Assembly (NCBI RefSeq): GCF_003590795.1
Contig: NZ_QYUL01000001.1
Span: forward strand, 1,071,001-1,135,000
DNA from: Azospirillum cavernae
GTDB lineage: Bacteria > Pseudomonadota > Alphaproteobacteria > Azospirillales > Azospirillaceae
Length of the DNA: 64,000 nucleotides
Direction: 5' to 3'
A program made the position numbers and the translations under genes. Positions 28,774 to 38,210 of the stretch are shown here, one piece after another. Below the pieces are notes generated by a model. It saw nothing but the letters and a program-made list of their open reading frames with translations, was not told where the DNA came from and made no database searches. Numbering within the stretch: the first letter of the stretch is position 1; each line of letters begins with the position of its first letter.

Positions 28774-30180
28774 ATGACCGTCGTCACCCGTTTCGCCCCC
28801 TCGCCCACCGGCTTTCTTCACATCGGCGGTGGCCGCACCGCTCTGTTCAACTGGCTGTACGCTCGTCGGATGGGTGGCACATTCCTGCTACGGATCGAGG
28901 ACACCGACCGGCAACGCTCGACCGACGCGGCGGTGGACGCCATCCTCGACGGTCTGAAATGGCTTGGTCTGGATTGGGACGGCGAGGCGGTCAGCCAGTT
29001 CGGCCGCAAGGACCGGCACGCCGAGGTGGCGCACCAGATGCTGGCCGCCGGCAAGGCCTACCGCTGTTATTGCAGCCCGGAGGAATTGACGGCGATGCGC
29101 GACGCGCAGAAGGCCAGCGGGCAGCCGATGCGCTATGATGGCCGCTGGCGCGACCGCCCCGACTCCGACGCTCCCGAGGGCGTGGCCCCCGTCATCCGCC
29201 TGAAGGCCCCGCAGGAGGGCGAGACGGTTCTGAAGGATCTCGTCCAGGGCGAGGTGACGGTGCAGAACGCCCAGCTCGACGATTTGATCCTGCTGCGCGC
29301 CGACGGCACGCCGACCTATCTGCTGGCCGTCGTCGTGGACGATCATGACATGGGCGTGACCCATGTGGTGCGCGGCGACGATCATCTGACCAACACCTTC
29401 CGCCAGATCCAGATCTTCAACGCCATGGGCTGGGATCTGCCGCAGTTCGGCCACATCCCGCTGATCCACGGGGCCGACGGGGCCAAGCTGTCCAAGCGGC
29501 ACGGCGCGCTGGGCGTCGACGCCTACCGCGATCTGGGATATCTGCCTGAAGCGGTGCGCAACTACCTGCTGCGTCTGGGCTGGTCGCACGGCGACGACGA
29601 GATCATTTCGACCGAGCAAGCCATCGAATGGTTCAATCTGGAGGGCATCGGCCGCTCCGCCTCGCGATTCGATTTCGCCAAGCTCGACAGCCTGAACGCC
29701 CATTACATGCGCCAAGCCGACGATTCCCGTCTGGTCGGGCTGATCGCCCCGCGTTTGGAAGCCGATCTGGGCCGCAGCCTGACCGACGCCGACCGCGACC
29801 TTCTGACGCGGGCGATGAACGGGCTGAAGCAGCGCGCCCGCACGGTGGTCGATTTGGCGCAAAGCGCGCGCTTCTATTTGGCCCCTCGACCTTTGGCCTA
29901 TGACGACAAGGCCGCCGCGCTGCTGGACGACAAGGGCCGCGCCACGCTGGCGGAATTGGCCGTTCGCTTCGCCAACGAGGTGGATTTCACCGCTGCGGCC
30001 CTGGAAGCGCAGGTCCGCGCCTTCGCCGAAGAACGTGGGGAAAAGCTGGGCAAGCTGGCGCAGCCGCTGCGCGCCGCGCTGACCGGATCGACCGTGTCGC
30101 CGCCCATTTTCGAAGTCGCGGAATTGCTGGGCCGCGACGAGACCCTTGCTCGCATCCGCGACACAGCAGTTGCAGCATAA
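28774..30180 (+). CDS. gltX: glutamyl-tRNA synthetase
   Basis: A 468-residue class I synthetase charging tRNA-Glu. The HIGH-type motif is HIGG (16-19) in [10 protein letters not shown], and the KMSKS loop is KLSKR (238-242). The anticodon-binding helical domain makes up the C-terminal 150 residues. Many alphaproteobacteria have two gltX paralogues and use one to misacylate tRNA-Gln; which one this is cannot be read here. The gene follows a 109-bp divergent promoter region shared with comEC. Confidence 0.97.
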   Translation: MTVVTRFAPSPTGFLHIGGGRTALFNWLYARRMGGTFLLRIEDTDRQRSTDAAVDAILDGLKWLGLDWDGEAVSQFGRKDRHAEVAHQMLAAGKAYRCYCSPEELTAMRDAQKASGQPMRYDGRWRDRPDSDAPEGVAPVIRLKAPQEGETVLKDLVQGEVTVQNAQLDDLILLRADGTPTYLLAVVVDDHDMGVTHVVRGDDHLTNTFRQIQIFNAMGWDLPQFGHIPLIHGADGAKLSKRHGALGVDAYRDLGYLPEAVRNYLLRLGWSHGDDEIISTEQAIEWFNLEGIGRSASRFDFAKLDSLNAHYMRQADDSRLVGLIAPRLEADLGRSLTDADRDLLTRAMNGLKQRARTVVDLAQSARFYLAPRPLAYDDKAAALLDDKGRATLAELAVRFANEVDFTAAALEAQVRAFAEERGEKLGKLAQPLRAALTGSTVSPPIFEVAELLGRDETLARIRDTAVAA

Positions 30181-30196
30181 AGGTCATTTCCGTGCG

Positions 30197-30225
30197 TTGC
30201 CATCGGTGCGGCATGGAACTATGCT
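30197..30225 (+). promoter_or_regulatory. sigma70-type promoter for gltA
   Basis: A -35 TTGCCA (30197-30202) and -10 TATGCT (30220-30225) are spaced by exactly 17 bp, about 55 bp upstream of the gltA start. It is the best promoter match in the gap between gltX and gltA. No terminator for gltX is visible in this gap, so gltA may also receive read-through. Confidence 0.55.
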
Positions 30226-30280
30226 GCGCCGACGAAAAAAGGGCGCCAAGCCCGAAGCTCAACGATAAGGACGTGCCGAG

Positions 30281-31594
30281 ATGACCCAGACTAAGGATGG
30301 TACGAATACGGTTACACTGACGGACAATCGCACTGGCAAGCAAGTGACCATGCCGATCCTCGACGGCAAGGTCGGGCCGAGCGTGATCGACATCCGCAAG
30401 CTCTACGCCGAAACCGGCTGTTTCACCTATGACCCGGGCTTCACCTCGACGGGAAGCTGCGAGTCGCAGATCACCTACATCGACGGCGACGAAGGCGTGC
30501 TGCTGCATCGCGGCTATTCCATCGACGAATTGGCCGCGCAATCGACCTTCCCGGAAGTCTGCTTCCTGCTGCTGAACGGCCATCTGCCGACCGCCGCCGA
30601 AAGCACCGAATTCGACAGCATCCTGCGCCGCCATTCGATGGTGCACGAGCAGTTGACGAAGTTCTACACCGGCTTCCGCCGCGACGCCCACCCGATGGCG
30701 ATCATGTGCGGCGTCGTCGGCGCCCTGTCGGCCTTCTACCATGACTCGACCGACATCAACGATCCGGTGGAGCGCAAGATCGCCGCTCACCGCCTGATCG
30801 CCAAGATGCCGACGATCGCGGCGATGGCCTACAAATACTCGGTCGGCCAGCCCTTCATGTACCCGCGCAACGATTTGTCGTACGCGGAAAACTTCCTGTA
30901 CATGACCTTCGGCACGCCGTGCGAGCCGTACAAGGTCAACCCGGTCCTGGCCAAGGCCATGGACAAGATCTTCATCCTGCACGCCGATCACGAGCAAAAC
31001 GCTTCGACCTCGACCGTCCGTCTGGCCGGTTCGTCGGGCGCCAACCCGTTCGCCTGCATCGCCGCCGGCATCGCCTCGCTGTGGGGTCCGGCCCATGGCG
31101 GCGCGAACGAGGCCGTGCTGAAGATGCTGGAAGAGATCGGCTCCGTCGACCGCATTCCCGAATGCGTCCGCCGCGCCAAGGACAAGAACGACAACTTCCG
31201 TCTGATGGGCTTCGGCCACCGGGTCTACAAGAATTACGACCCGCGCGCCCAGGTGATGCGTCAGGCCTGCCACGAAGTGTTGGGCGAGCTGGGCATCAAG
31301 GACGAGCCGCTGCTCGACATCGCGATGGAGTTGGAGCGCATCGCGCTCACCGATGAGTATTTCATCGAGAAGAAGCTGTACCCGAACGTCGATTTCTACT
31401 CGGGCATCATCCTGAAGGCGATGGGCTTCCCGACCAGCATGTTCACCGTGCTGTTCGCGCTGGCCCGCACCGTCGGCTGGATCAGCCAGTGGAAGGAAAT
31501 GATCGAGGATCCGGTCCAGAAGATCGGTCGTCCGCGTCAGCTCTACACCGGCGAAACCAAGCGGACCTTCGTTCCGCTGGCCGAGCGTGGCTAA
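30281..31594 (+). CDS. gltA: citrate synthase
   Basis: A 437-residue citrate synthase, the entry enzyme of the TCA cycle. The catalytic residues are H272 (GPAHGGANE), H313 ([13 protein letters not shown]) and D371 (NVDFYSG). The length and the N-terminal beta-rich extension fit the Gram-negative hexameric, NADH-sensitive type. AAGGACG precedes the ATG. Its last codons overlap the start of a small membrane protein gene. Confidence 0.98.
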   Translation: MTQTKDGTNTVTLTDNRTGKQVTMPILDGKVGPSVIDIRKLYAETGCFTYDPGFTSTGSCESQITYIDGDEGVLLHRGYSIDELAAQSTFPEVCFLLLNGHLPTAAESTEFDSILRRHSMVHEQLTKFYTGFRRDAHPMAIMCGVVGALSAFYHDSTDINDPVERKIAAHRLIAKMPTIAAMAYKYSVGQPFMYPRNDLSYAENFLYMTFGTPCEPYKVNPVLAKAMDKIFILHADHEQNASTSTVRLAGSSGANPFACIAAGIASLWGPAHGGANEAVLKMLEEIGSVDRIPECVRRAKDKNDNFRLMGFGHRVYKNYDPRAQVMRQACHEVLGELGIKDEPLLDIAMELERIALTDEYFIEKKLYPNVDFYSGIILKAMGFPTSMFTVLFALARTVGWISQWKEMIEDPVQKIGRPRQLYTGETKRTFVPLAERG

Positions 31595-31787
31595 GCCGAC
31601 AACCAGCAAGGGAATGGGCGGCTCCAACGGGGCCGCCCAAGACCCCACGGACTACATCGTTCCGGCGCGGCGCGTGCGCCTGCACGCGCCCGCCAACGAC
31701 AACAAGGCCCCGCTGGGCTGGCGCGTTCGCCGCCTGCTCGTCTATGTCGTCATCCTGGCCTTGATCGCCGGGATCATACTGGTCTGA
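31587..31787 (+). CDS. small single-pass membrane protein coupled to gltA
   Basis: A 66-residue protein of unknown function. A polar N-terminal half ([14 protein letters not shown]) is followed by one C-terminal hydrophobic helix ([17 protein letters not shown]), a tail-anchored or signal-anchor layout. The GTG start overlaps the gltA stop by 8 bp, suggesting translational coupling; an in-frame ATG at 31614 would shorten it to 57 residues. No motif reveals its job. Its existence is supported by reading-frame quality and overlap only. Confidence 0.6.
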   Translation: MAKPTTSKGMGGSNGAAQDPTDYIVPARRVRLHAPANDNKAPLGWRVRRLLVYVVILALIAGIILV

Positions 31788-31829
31788 GCGTCCTTCGCGC
31801 TCTCGCCCGTCACGCCCCCGTTACGCCCA

Positions 31830-32456
31830 TCACGCTTGGGTGATCGGAATGTGCGGATCCTGCGCCGCGACCCGATCCAACCACGCCAGAACCGCCGGAT
31901 AGCCGCTCAGATCAAACCCGCCCTCATCGGCCACATGGCTGTAGGCGTAGAGCGCGATGTCGGCGATGGAAAGGCGATCCCCCACGAAAAAGCGCCGCTC
32001 GCGAAGATGGCCGTCCATGACAGCGAGCGCGTCGTAACCAAGCGCGCGCTTGGCGACGATGCTCGGCTCCTGCGTTGTTGCCCCGTGATGCAGCGCCCAA
32101 TGCCGCACAACGGCGATGTTCGGTTCGTGGCTGTACTGCTCGAAAAACATCCATTGCAGCGCCTGCGCGCGCTCCAGCCGATCCTCCGGCAGATAAGGCG
32201 TGCCTTCGGCCAGATACCACAGAATGGCGTTTGATTCGGGCAGGACGACGCCGTTCTCCAACTCCAGAGCGGGAACGCGGCCGTTTGGATTCTTGGCGAG
32301 GAAGTCCGGCGTCCGGGTCTCTTTCCGGTCGATGTCCAACTCCACACGCTCGCACGGAACGCCCAGCTTGTGCAGAATCAGGCGGCATTTGTAGGCGTTG
32401 CCGGAAATCAGGCTGTCATAGAGGCGAACCGGCGCCAACACAGGGGACGGCATCAT
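31830..32456 (-). CDS. glutathione S-transferase family protein
   Basis: A 208-residue GST. The thioredoxin-like N-terminal domain has VRLYDSLISGNAYKCRLIL, then NPNGRVPALEL with the cis-Pro and LPESNAILWYLA, where E-S contacts the gamma-glutamyl group. The helical C-terminal domain holds GDRLSIADIALYAY. It conjugates or isomerises unknown small molecules with glutathione. ATG 32456 has GGGAG 5 bp upstream and was preferred to GTG 32468. It is divergent from the AraC-type regulator gene, a pairing that hints at regulation but no operator was identified. Confidence 0.92.
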   Translation of the reverse strand: MMPSPVLAPVRLYDSLISGNAYKCRLILHKLGVPCERVELDIDRKETRTPDFLAKNPNGRVPALELENGVVLPESNAILWYLAEGTPYLPEDRLERAQALQWMFFEQYSHEPNIAVVRHWALHHGATTQEPSIVAKRALGYDALAVMDGHLRERRFFVGDRLSIADIALYAYSHVADEGGFDLSGYPAVLAWLDRVAAQDPHIPITQA

Positions 32457-32547
32457 CACAACTCCCACATCAAGCGATTGCAGGACGCAGGATGTCGGAC
32501 CCTGTGCGGTCTTGAAAGTGGCGCGGACGCCAGTTAGCGTTCAGATC

Positions 32548-33522
32548 ATGCCAAACGAAGCCTCCTCCGCCCCCTTGGTCGTCGCGCTGGCCTATGACGG
32601 TCTGTGCATCTTTGAATTCGGCGTCGCCGTCGAGGTGTTCGGCCTGCCGCGCCCGGAGTTGGGGCCGGGCTGGTATCGTTTCGCCGTCGCCGCCCTGGAT
32701 CCCGGACCACTGCGCGCCACCGGCGGCGTGCGCCTGATGGTCGATGGCGGGTTGGAGCTTTTGGACGCCGCGCAGACCATCATCATTCCGGGCTGGCGCG
32801 GCGCTCGCACCCCGGTTCCCGCCGCGCTGACCGACGCGCTGAAACGCGCCGACGCGCGCGGCGCCCGCATCCTGTCGATCTGTTCGGGCGCCTTCGTGCT
32901 GGCCGCCGCCGGGCTGCTGAACGGGCGACGCGCCACCACCCATTGGCGCCACGCCGGGGCGCTGGCCGATCTTCACCCCAACATCCGCATCGTTCCCGAC
33001 GTGCTGTATGTGGACGAGGGCAACATCCTGACCTCGGCGGGCAGCGCCGCCGGGATTGATCTGTGCCTGCATCTGGTCCGCCGCGATTTCGGCCATGAGG
33101 CCGCCAACAGCGTCGCCCGCCGTCTGGTCGTCCAACCCCACCGCGAGGGCGGGCAAGCGCAATTCATCGAAAGCCCGGTGCCGACGGCGCGCGAAGGGGC
33201 GCGGCTTGGCCCGCTGCTCGACCATCTGCGCGAACGGTTGGAGGAGGAGCACAGCCTCGCCGCCATGGCCGACCGGGCGGGGATGAGCCTGCGCACCTTC
33301 CTGCGCCGTTTTTCCGCGCTGACCGGCAAGACGCCCGGCGAATGGTTGCTGACCGAACGGCTGGCCCGCGCCCGCGCCCTGCTGGAAGACGGCGACCAGC
33401 CCATGGAGGATGTGGCGACGCGCGCCGGTTTCGGCTCCGCCGCCACCCTGCGCCACCATTTCCGCCAGCGGATCGGCCTCAGCCCAGCGACCTACCGGGC
33501 GCGCTTCCGGCGCTCTCCTTAA
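32548..33522 (+). CDS. GlxA/FtrA-type AraC family regulator
   Basis: A 324-residue transcription regulator of the GlxA type. The N-terminal DJ-1/PfpI-like amidase domain (about 10-175) keeps the nucleophile-elbow cysteine in SICSGAF. The C-terminal domain carries two AraC helix-turn-helices, SLAAMADRAGMSLRTFLRRF and PMEDVATRAGFGSAATLRHHF. Relatives sense small nitrogen compounds such as glycine betaine or arginine derivatives; the ligand here is unknown. ATG 32548 is used; a TTG at 32512 is possible. Divergent from the GST gene. Confidence 0.92.
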   Translation: MPNEASSAPLVVALAYDGLCIFEFGVAVEVFGLPRPELGPGWYRFAVAALDPGPLRATGGVRLMVDGGLELLDAAQTIIIPGWRGARTPVPAALTDALKRADARGARILSICSGAFVLAAAGLLNGRRATTHWRHAGALADLHPNIRIVPDVLYVDEGNILTSAGSAAGIDLCLHLVRRDFGHEAANSVARRLVVQPHREGGQAQFIESPVPTAREGARLGPLLDHLRERLEEEHSLAAMADRAGMSLRTFLRRFSALTGKTPGEWLLTERLARARALLEDGDQPMEDVATRAGFGSAATLRHHFRQRIGLSPATYRARFRRSP

Positions 33523-33583
33523 CCGTCTCCTTAACCGGATTGTTCGGCAACATTTGCCCGGTAAAATTGTCCCATCGGCACAA

Positions 33584-34129
33584 TCACGCCATTTGTTGGG
33601 CCAGGAACAGAAGGCGGGCTTTTTTGGTTTCTTGAAGGCTCTGATACATCGGATCCTGCCGCATCGCCTCATAATCCACCGTTGGCGTCAGCGTCGGCAA
33701 GGAGTCGTAGCGGGCTTGCGTGATCGCTGTTTTCGCCATCACCACGGAACCGCCAAGCGCGCGGGCGATGGTCTCGGCGCGCGTCTTCGCCAAGGCCGGA
33801 CCGTTGCCGCCATATTGTGATTCGTTGGGAAGAATCCCGTCCAGCTTGGCGGCAAGACTGTTGGACATTTCCACCATGCCGCTGTTGCCCAACCGGGCGA
33901 CCTCTTTGCCGTTGACCATCACCCGCGCGTAATCCTGAAAGGCCGGGCTGCTGGTCGTGTCCGGCATTTTCATGTGGCTGCTCCTCAACATTCCCTCGGT
34001 TGCCTTTACGAAGTCCTGAAATATCGCCTCCGGCGCTTCGGAGAGCTTGATCGCTTTGACCTTCGACATGTCAATCGGTCGTAAGTTGGCGACGGAGTAG
34101 CGCGTGGACAGAGTTTGATCGGACATCAT
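33584..34129 (-). CDS. hypothetical protein
   Basis: A 181-residue protein that I do not recognise. It has no signal peptide, membrane helix or cysteine motif. It is Met-rich in the centre (MLRSSHMKMP, MVNGKEVARL, MVEMSNSL) and ends in a charged helix (SLQETKKARLLFLAQQMA). It is a lone leftward gene between the AraC regulator (convergent) and the LysR gene. ATG 34129 and 34126 are adjacent; GGGGGG precedes them. A lineage-restricted protein is possible. Confidence 0.6.
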   Translation of the reverse strand: MMSDQTLSTRYSVANLRPIDMSKVKAIKLSEAPEAIFQDFVKATEGMLRSSHMKMPDTTSSPAFQDYARVMVNGKEVARLGNSGMVEMSNSLAAKLDGILPNESQYGGNGPALAKTRAETIARALGGSVVMAKTAITQARYDSLPTLTPTVDYEAMRQDPMYQSLQETKKARLLFLAQQMA

Positions 34130-34223
34130 GGCCCCCCAATGAACGCGGACGGCCCCCGCCGTCGCAGCGTTTCATTGCAAAGACCGCGCCATAAAATTAC
34201 GTCCTGTGAGGAACAGCAGGCGT

Positions 34224-35141
34224 TCAACGCCGCGCGTCGCTGTGGAACGGCATGGCGCTCGGACGGCGGCGGTCCTCCTCCGCCTCCGCCAACAGCCAGG
34301 AACGAAAGGCCAAGGGCAAACGGCGCGCCTGCCCCGCCCCCGGCGCGGACAGCACATAGCGGTCGCCGCAGGGTGCCGCCGGGCCAAAGGGGCAAACCAG
34401 CCGCCCAGCGTTCAACGCGCTCAACACCAGGGATGGCCGCGCCAAGGCCACCCCCAACCCGGCTTCGGCGGCCTGCATCGCCATCACCGAATCGGAAAAG
34501 CTGACTCCGCCGGAGACGTCCAGAGCGTCCAGCCCCGCCGCCGCCTTCCACACGCTCCAATCCGGCCATTCATGGACGTGCAGCAGGGTGACGCCGTCCA
34601 ACAGATCGCTTGGCTGACGCAAACGCTCGGCCATGTCGGGGGCGCACACGGGCAGGAGCGGTTCTTCCGACAGGGTGATTCCATCGGGGGTATGATCGCC
34701 GCCCCGGACGTAGCGGACCACCACCCAACCGGCTTCCGCCTCCGCCGGGCGGTCGTGGTTGCTTCCATCCAGATCGACGCGCAGCCCCGGCCAATCCGCC
34801 AGAAAGCGCGGCAGACGCGGGACCAGCCACAAGGCGGCCCAGGCGCGCGGCGCGGCGACGCGCAGGCGTTGCGGGCCGCCGCTGGCCACCCGGTCCCAAG
34901 CCTCGGTCATTCGGCCCAAGCCGCTGGTGCAGGCCCGCGCCAACTCCCGCCCGGCGTCGGTCAACAGCAGGCCGCGCGGCGTCCGATCGAACAGCCGCAC
35001 CCCCAGCCGCTTTTCCAGATCGCCGACCTGTCGGCTGACCGCGCCATGGGTCAAGCCCAGATCATCGGCGGCGCGCGTCATGCCGCCATGGCGGGCGGCG
35101 GCTTCAAAGGCGGCAAGCGCGGTCAACGGCAGGCGGGGCAT
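34224..35141 (-). CDS. LysR family transcriptional regulator (GcvA-like)
   Basis: A 305-residue LysR regulator. The N-terminal helix-turn-helix reads LTALAAFEAAARHGGMTRAA then LGLTHGAVSRQV; the C-terminal substrate-binding domain has the GcvA-type flavour (DWSVWKAA, LARPSLV). It probably regulates the divergent acetyltransferase. ATG 35141 has GGAAAG upstream; the GTG at 35162 abuts the operator-like repeat and was not used. Effector unknown. Confidence 0.92.
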   Translation of the reverse strand: MPRLPLTALAAFEAAARHGGMTRAADDLGLTHGAVSRQVGDLEKRLGVRLFDRTPRGLLLTDAGRELARACTSGLGRMTEAWDRVASGGPQRLRVAAPRAWAALWLVPRLPRFLADWPGLRVDLDGSNHDRPAEAEAGWVVVRYVRGGDHTPDGITLSEEPLLPVCAPDMAERLRQPSDLLDGVTLLHVHEWPDWSVWKAAAGLDALDVSGGVSFSDSVMAMQAAEAGLGVALARPSLVLSALNAGRLVCPFGPAAPCGDRYVLSAPGAGQARRLPLAFRSWLLAEAEEDRRRPSAMPFHSDARR

Positions 35142-35162
35142 GGCGGGAGTCTTTCCGTTCAC

Positions 35163-35179
35163 TGTGAGAAAAACTCACA
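35163..35179. promoter_or_regulatory. LysR-type T-N11-A inverted repeat
   Basis: TGTGAG-AAAAA-CTCACA is a perfect 6-bp inverted repeat and contains the T-N11-A core of LysR-type regulator sites. It lies between the LysR gene and the divergent acetyltransferase gene, 22 bp from the LysR start and 57 bp from the acetyltransferase start. Recognition by the adjacent LysR protein is inferred. Confidence 0.7.
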
Positions 35180-35235
35180 CCCCTGCCCTGCGAAGTCAAT
35201 GGACCCGACGGGCCGCTGGCGGCAGCATTCCGGGC

Positions 35236-35775
35236 ATGGACACACAATCCCCACCCCATTTTTCCATCACCACCGTGAACCGATTGGACGATCCGTCGCT
35301 GCGCGCTGGTCTGGAACATCTGTTGACGGACGCCGTCGCCAGCGGCGCATCGGTCGGCTTTCACGCCCCGCTCGATCCCGCCCGCAATGCAGCCTTTTGG
35401 GATGATGTCGCCTCGGCCATCGCCAGCGGCGGGCTGCGCCTGCTGGTCGCCCGCGACGGCGCGGGCCGGGTGATTGGCGCGGTGCAATTGGCCCTCAGCC
35501 CGAAACAAAACAGCCCGCACCGGGCCGACGTGCAAAAGCTGCTGGTCTTGACCGACCAGCGCGGGCGCGGCGTCGCCACCGCCCTGATGAACGCTCTCTA
35601 TGATCTCGCCCGGTCGCTGGGCCGCAACCTGCTGGAATTGGACACCCGCGCCGGTGATTTCGGCGAACCCTTTTACAGCCGCGCCGGCTGGGAACGCGCC
35701 GGGGTGCTGCCCGGTCACACGCTGGAGGCCGACGGCAGCTTTCACGACGCCGTGATGTTCTGCCGTCGGCTGTGA
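35236..35775 (+). CDS. GNAT family N-acetyltransferase
   Basis: A 179-residue GNAT enzyme. The acetyl-CoA loop is VLTDQRGRGVATALMN, followed by LLELDTRAGDFGEPFYSRAGW. The style resembles acetyltransferases that protect against small toxic amines, but the substrate is not identifiable. Divergent from a LysR regulator with a palindromic site between them, it is probably the regulated target. It converges with gloA with a 6-bp gap. Confidence 0.88.
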   Translation: MDTQSPPHFSITTVNRLDDPSLRAGLEHLLTDAVASGASVGFHAPLDPARNAAFWDDVASAIASGGLRLLVARDGAGRVIGAVQLALSPKQNSPHRADVQKLLVLTDQRGRGVATALMNALYDLARSLGRNLLELDTRAGDFGEPFYSRAGWERAGVLPGHTLEADGSFHDAVMFCRRL

Positions 35776-35781
35776 CCGCGT

Positions 35782-36177
35782 TTACTTCTTTTCGATCAAC
35801 TCGATCTTGTAGCCGTCCGGATCCTCGATGAAGGCGATCACGGTGGTCCCGTGCTTCATCGGGCCGGGCGGGCGGGGGATCGACACGCCTTCCGCCGCCA
35901 GACCTTCGCAGGTCGCGTAAATGTCCGGCACGCCCAGCGCAATGTGGCCAAAGGCGTTGCCGAGGTTGTACGGCTCGGTCTGGTCCCAATTGTGGGTCAG
36001 CTCGATCACCGCCGTGTCGGATTCCTCGCCATAGCCGACGAAGGCCAGGGTGAAGCGCCCGCTTTCAAAATCGGTGCGGCGCAGCAGCTTCATGCCCAGA
36101 AGGCGGGTGTAGAAGTCGATGGACTTGTCCAGATCCAGGACGCGCAGCATCGTGTGCAGCAGACGAAACTTGCTCAT
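35782..36177 (-). CDS. gloA: lactoylglutathione lyase (glyoxalase I)
   Basis: A 131-residue glyoxalase I that turns the methylglyoxal-glutathione hemithioacetal into S-lactoylglutathione. All four metal ligands are present: H8 (LLHTML), E59 (VIELTH), H78 (FGHIAL) and E126 (YKIELI). The short form without insertions matches Ni/Co-dependent bacterial enzymes. AAGGTG lies upstream of the ATG, which overlaps the lpxB stop (ATGA), so this detoxification gene rides at the end of the lpx operon. Confidence 0.97.
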   Translation of the reverse strand: MSKFRLLHTMLRVLDLDKSIDFYTRLLGMKLLRRTDFESGRFTLAFVGYGEESDTAVIELTHNWDQTEPYNLGNAFGHIALGVPDIYATCEGLAAEGVSIPRPPGPMKHGTTVIAFIEDPDGYKIELIEKK

Positions 36178-37358
36178 GCTTTCACCTTTCCCGTTGTCGG
36201 GTGTTGGCTGACGATGTCGAGAACGACGCGGGCGGCCCGTTCGCTGGGCGGCACATCCCCCTGCCCCAACCAGCGCGCCACCTCGGCCACCCCGTCGATC
36301 TGCGCCTGACGCGCCTGCGGATCGTCCAGCAGCCGCCCAAGCTCGCGCGCCAGATGGTCCGGTCGGCAATCCTCTTGCAGCAGTTCCGGCACCAGCATGC
36401 GATCCAGCATCAGATTGACGAGGTTGACGTATTTCACCCGGATCAGACGCCGGTACAGCGCCACCGTGATCGGATTCAGGCGATAGGCGATGACCGAGGG
36501 CAGCCGGGCCAACGCCAATTCCAACGCCACGGTGCCCGAGGCGGCGAGCGCCGCCTCCGCCGCCGCGAAGGCGTCGTGTTTGGCCGCCTCGCCCTCCACC
36601 AAAATGGTGCGCAGCGGCCAATCGGCAAGCGCCGCCGCCACCCGGTCGCGCACGGTGGCGACAGTCGGCACCACCGCCACCAGCGTCTGGTGGCTGGGCA
36701 ACAACCGTTCCAGGGTCGCGCGGAAATCCGGCAACAGGCGCGACACCTCGCCCTTGCGGCTACCCGGCAGAACCGCCACCAGCCGGTCGGTCGCGCTCAG
36801 GCCATGCTGCGCCCGAAAACGGGCGGCGTCGCCCTGCCCGGCCCCGCTTTCGACCACCGAATGGCCGACGAAGCTGCACGGCAGCCCTTCACGCTCAAAA
36901 TAGGGCGGCTCGAAGGGCAGGATCGCCAGCAGGTGATCGTAAAGCGCCGCGTATTTGGCGGCGCGCTTGGGCTTCCACGCCCACACCGTCGGGGCGACGT
37001 AATGGATCAGCGGGATGCCCGGCTCCGCCGCCCGCACCTTCTTGGCGACCCGCAGGGTGAAGCCCGGCGAATCAACGCCGATCACGGCGTCGGGGCGCTG
37101 GCGGACGATCTCCGCCGCCGTCTGATTGATGCGGCGGATCAGGTTCGGCAGATGCGGCAGCAGCTCGAACACGCCGAACAGCGTCAGCTCCCCCATGGGG
37201 AACAGGCTGACCAGCCCCTCGGCGATCATTTTTTCGCCGCCGACGCCGATGAAGCGAACCTGACCGCCGGTCAAGCGCTTGGCCGCCGCCATCAACCGGG
37301 CGCCGAGCGCGTCGCCCGACGGCTCCCCGGCCATCAGGAACAGCGTCGGGCCGCTCAC
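36174..37358 (-). CDS. lpxB: lipid-A-disaccharide synthase
   Basis: A 394-residue GT-B glycosyltransferase that joins UDP-2,3-diacylglucosamine and lipid X into the lipid A disaccharide. [16 protein letters not shown] is the N-terminal signature; [14 protein letters not shown] and [10 protein letters not shown] are family landmarks. It starts with GTG, overlapping the lpxI stop (GTGA). It is part of the fabZ-lpxA-lpxI-lpxB-gloA run. Confidence 0.97.
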   Translation of the reverse strand: MSGPTLFLMAGEPSGDALGARLMAAAKRLTGGQVRFIGVGGEKMIAEGLVSLFPMGELTLFGVFELLPHLPNLIRRINQTAAEIVRQRPDAVIGVDSPGFTLRVAKKVRAAEPGIPLIHYVAPTVWAWKPKRAAKYAALYDHLLAILPFEPPYFEREGLPCSFVGHSVVESGAGQGDAARFRAQHGLSATDRLVAVLPGSRKGEVSRLLPDFRATLERLLPSHQTLVAVVPTVATVRDRVAAALADWPLRTILVEGEAAKHDAFAAAEAALAASGTVALELALARLPSVIAYRLNPITVALYRRLIRVKYVNLVNLMLDRMLVPELLQEDCRPDHLARELGRLLDDPQARQAQIDGVAEVARWLGQGDVPPSERAARVVLDIVSQHPTTGKVKA

Positions 37359-38191
37359 GCCCCGCCCTCGACGGGCAGCTCGATACCGATGACGAACAGG
37401 CCCAGCCGATCCGCCGCGTCGGCCACCGCCTCGCGGTCGATCAGCAGGCTGCCGCCCGCTTCCAGCGCCACGCCGCGCAGGCCCGCCGCCGCCGCCTTTT
37501 CAATCGTGGTGACGCCCATGGTCGGCAGGTCGATCCGGCGGTCCTGGTTGGGTTTTTTTACTTTGACCAGCACGCCGCCCGGTCCCGGTCGAGCCAGACC
37601 GGCGCAGCGCGCCAGCATGGCGTCGGTGCCCTCGATGGCCTCGACCGCCAGGACCAGCCCCTGCTGCACCACGGCCCCTTGCCCAACGTCCAGCGCGCCC
37701 AGCGCGCGGGCGACCTGCGCGGCGCGGGCGATGTCGCGTTCAGCCTCGGCGTCGGGAACAAGCGACCCCACCGGCCCGGCGACGGTCAGCAAATTCTTCA
37801 GCAACTCGTGCAGGCCGACAACGCGAAAGCCCTCCTCCTCCAACTCGCGCACCACGGCGCGCAACAGCCCATCGTCGCCCAGCGCCCGCGTGCCGACCCG
37901 CGCCAGAAAGCGCGTGGTCCACCAATCGGGAAGCAGTTCGGTGAAGGATGGCCGTTTGACCGGCCCGGCGAAGACCACCTCGTCAACGCCCTCGTCGTGC
38001 AGGCGACGGATGATCGTTCCGGCGGCGCCGAAGCGGCTCCACAGATGGGGCAGCCCGGCGACCGTCGCCGGATCGGTGTGGCCGTCAAAGGCGACGACGA
38101 ACACGTCGCGCCCTTGACCGCGCACCGCCGCCGCGATGCGGGCCGGCAGCGTGCCGCCACCGGCGAGGATGGCGAGTTTGCGCGCGGTCAT
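37355..38191 (-). CDS. lpxI: UDP-2,3-diacylglucosamine pyrophosphatase LpxI
   Basis: A 278-residue LpxI (formerly DUF1009), the alphaproteobacterial enzyme that hydrolyses UDP-2,3-diacylglucosamine to lipid X. LpxI replaces the unrelated LpxH of enterics. The N-terminus LAILAGGGTLPARI and C-terminal LEAGGSLLIDR are characteristic. It lies between lpxA (19-bp gap) and lpxB (4-bp overlap), which fixes its role in lipid A synthesis. Confidence 0.96.
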   Translation of the reverse strand: MTARKLAILAGGGTLPARIAAAVRGQGRDVFVVAFDGHTDPATVAGLPHLWSRFGAAGTIIRRLHDEGVDEVVFAGPVKRPSFTELLPDWWTTRFLARVGTRALGDDGLLRAVVRELEEEGFRVVGLHELLKNLLTVAGPVGSLVPDAEAERDIARAAQVARALGALDVGQGAVVQQGLVLAVEAIEGTDAMLARCAGLARPGPGGVLVKVKKPNQDRRIDLPTMGVTTIEKAAAAGLRGVALEAGGSLLIDREAVADAADRLGLFVIGIELPVEGGA

Positions 38192-38210
38192 GCGACGGCG
38201 CCCGCCGTCG

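Noticed and set aside
33519..33536. TTAACC repeated twice, resembling a CtrA box
   Set aside because: The two TTAA words are spaced by 8 bp rather than 7 and overlap a stop codon in a gap between convergent genes.
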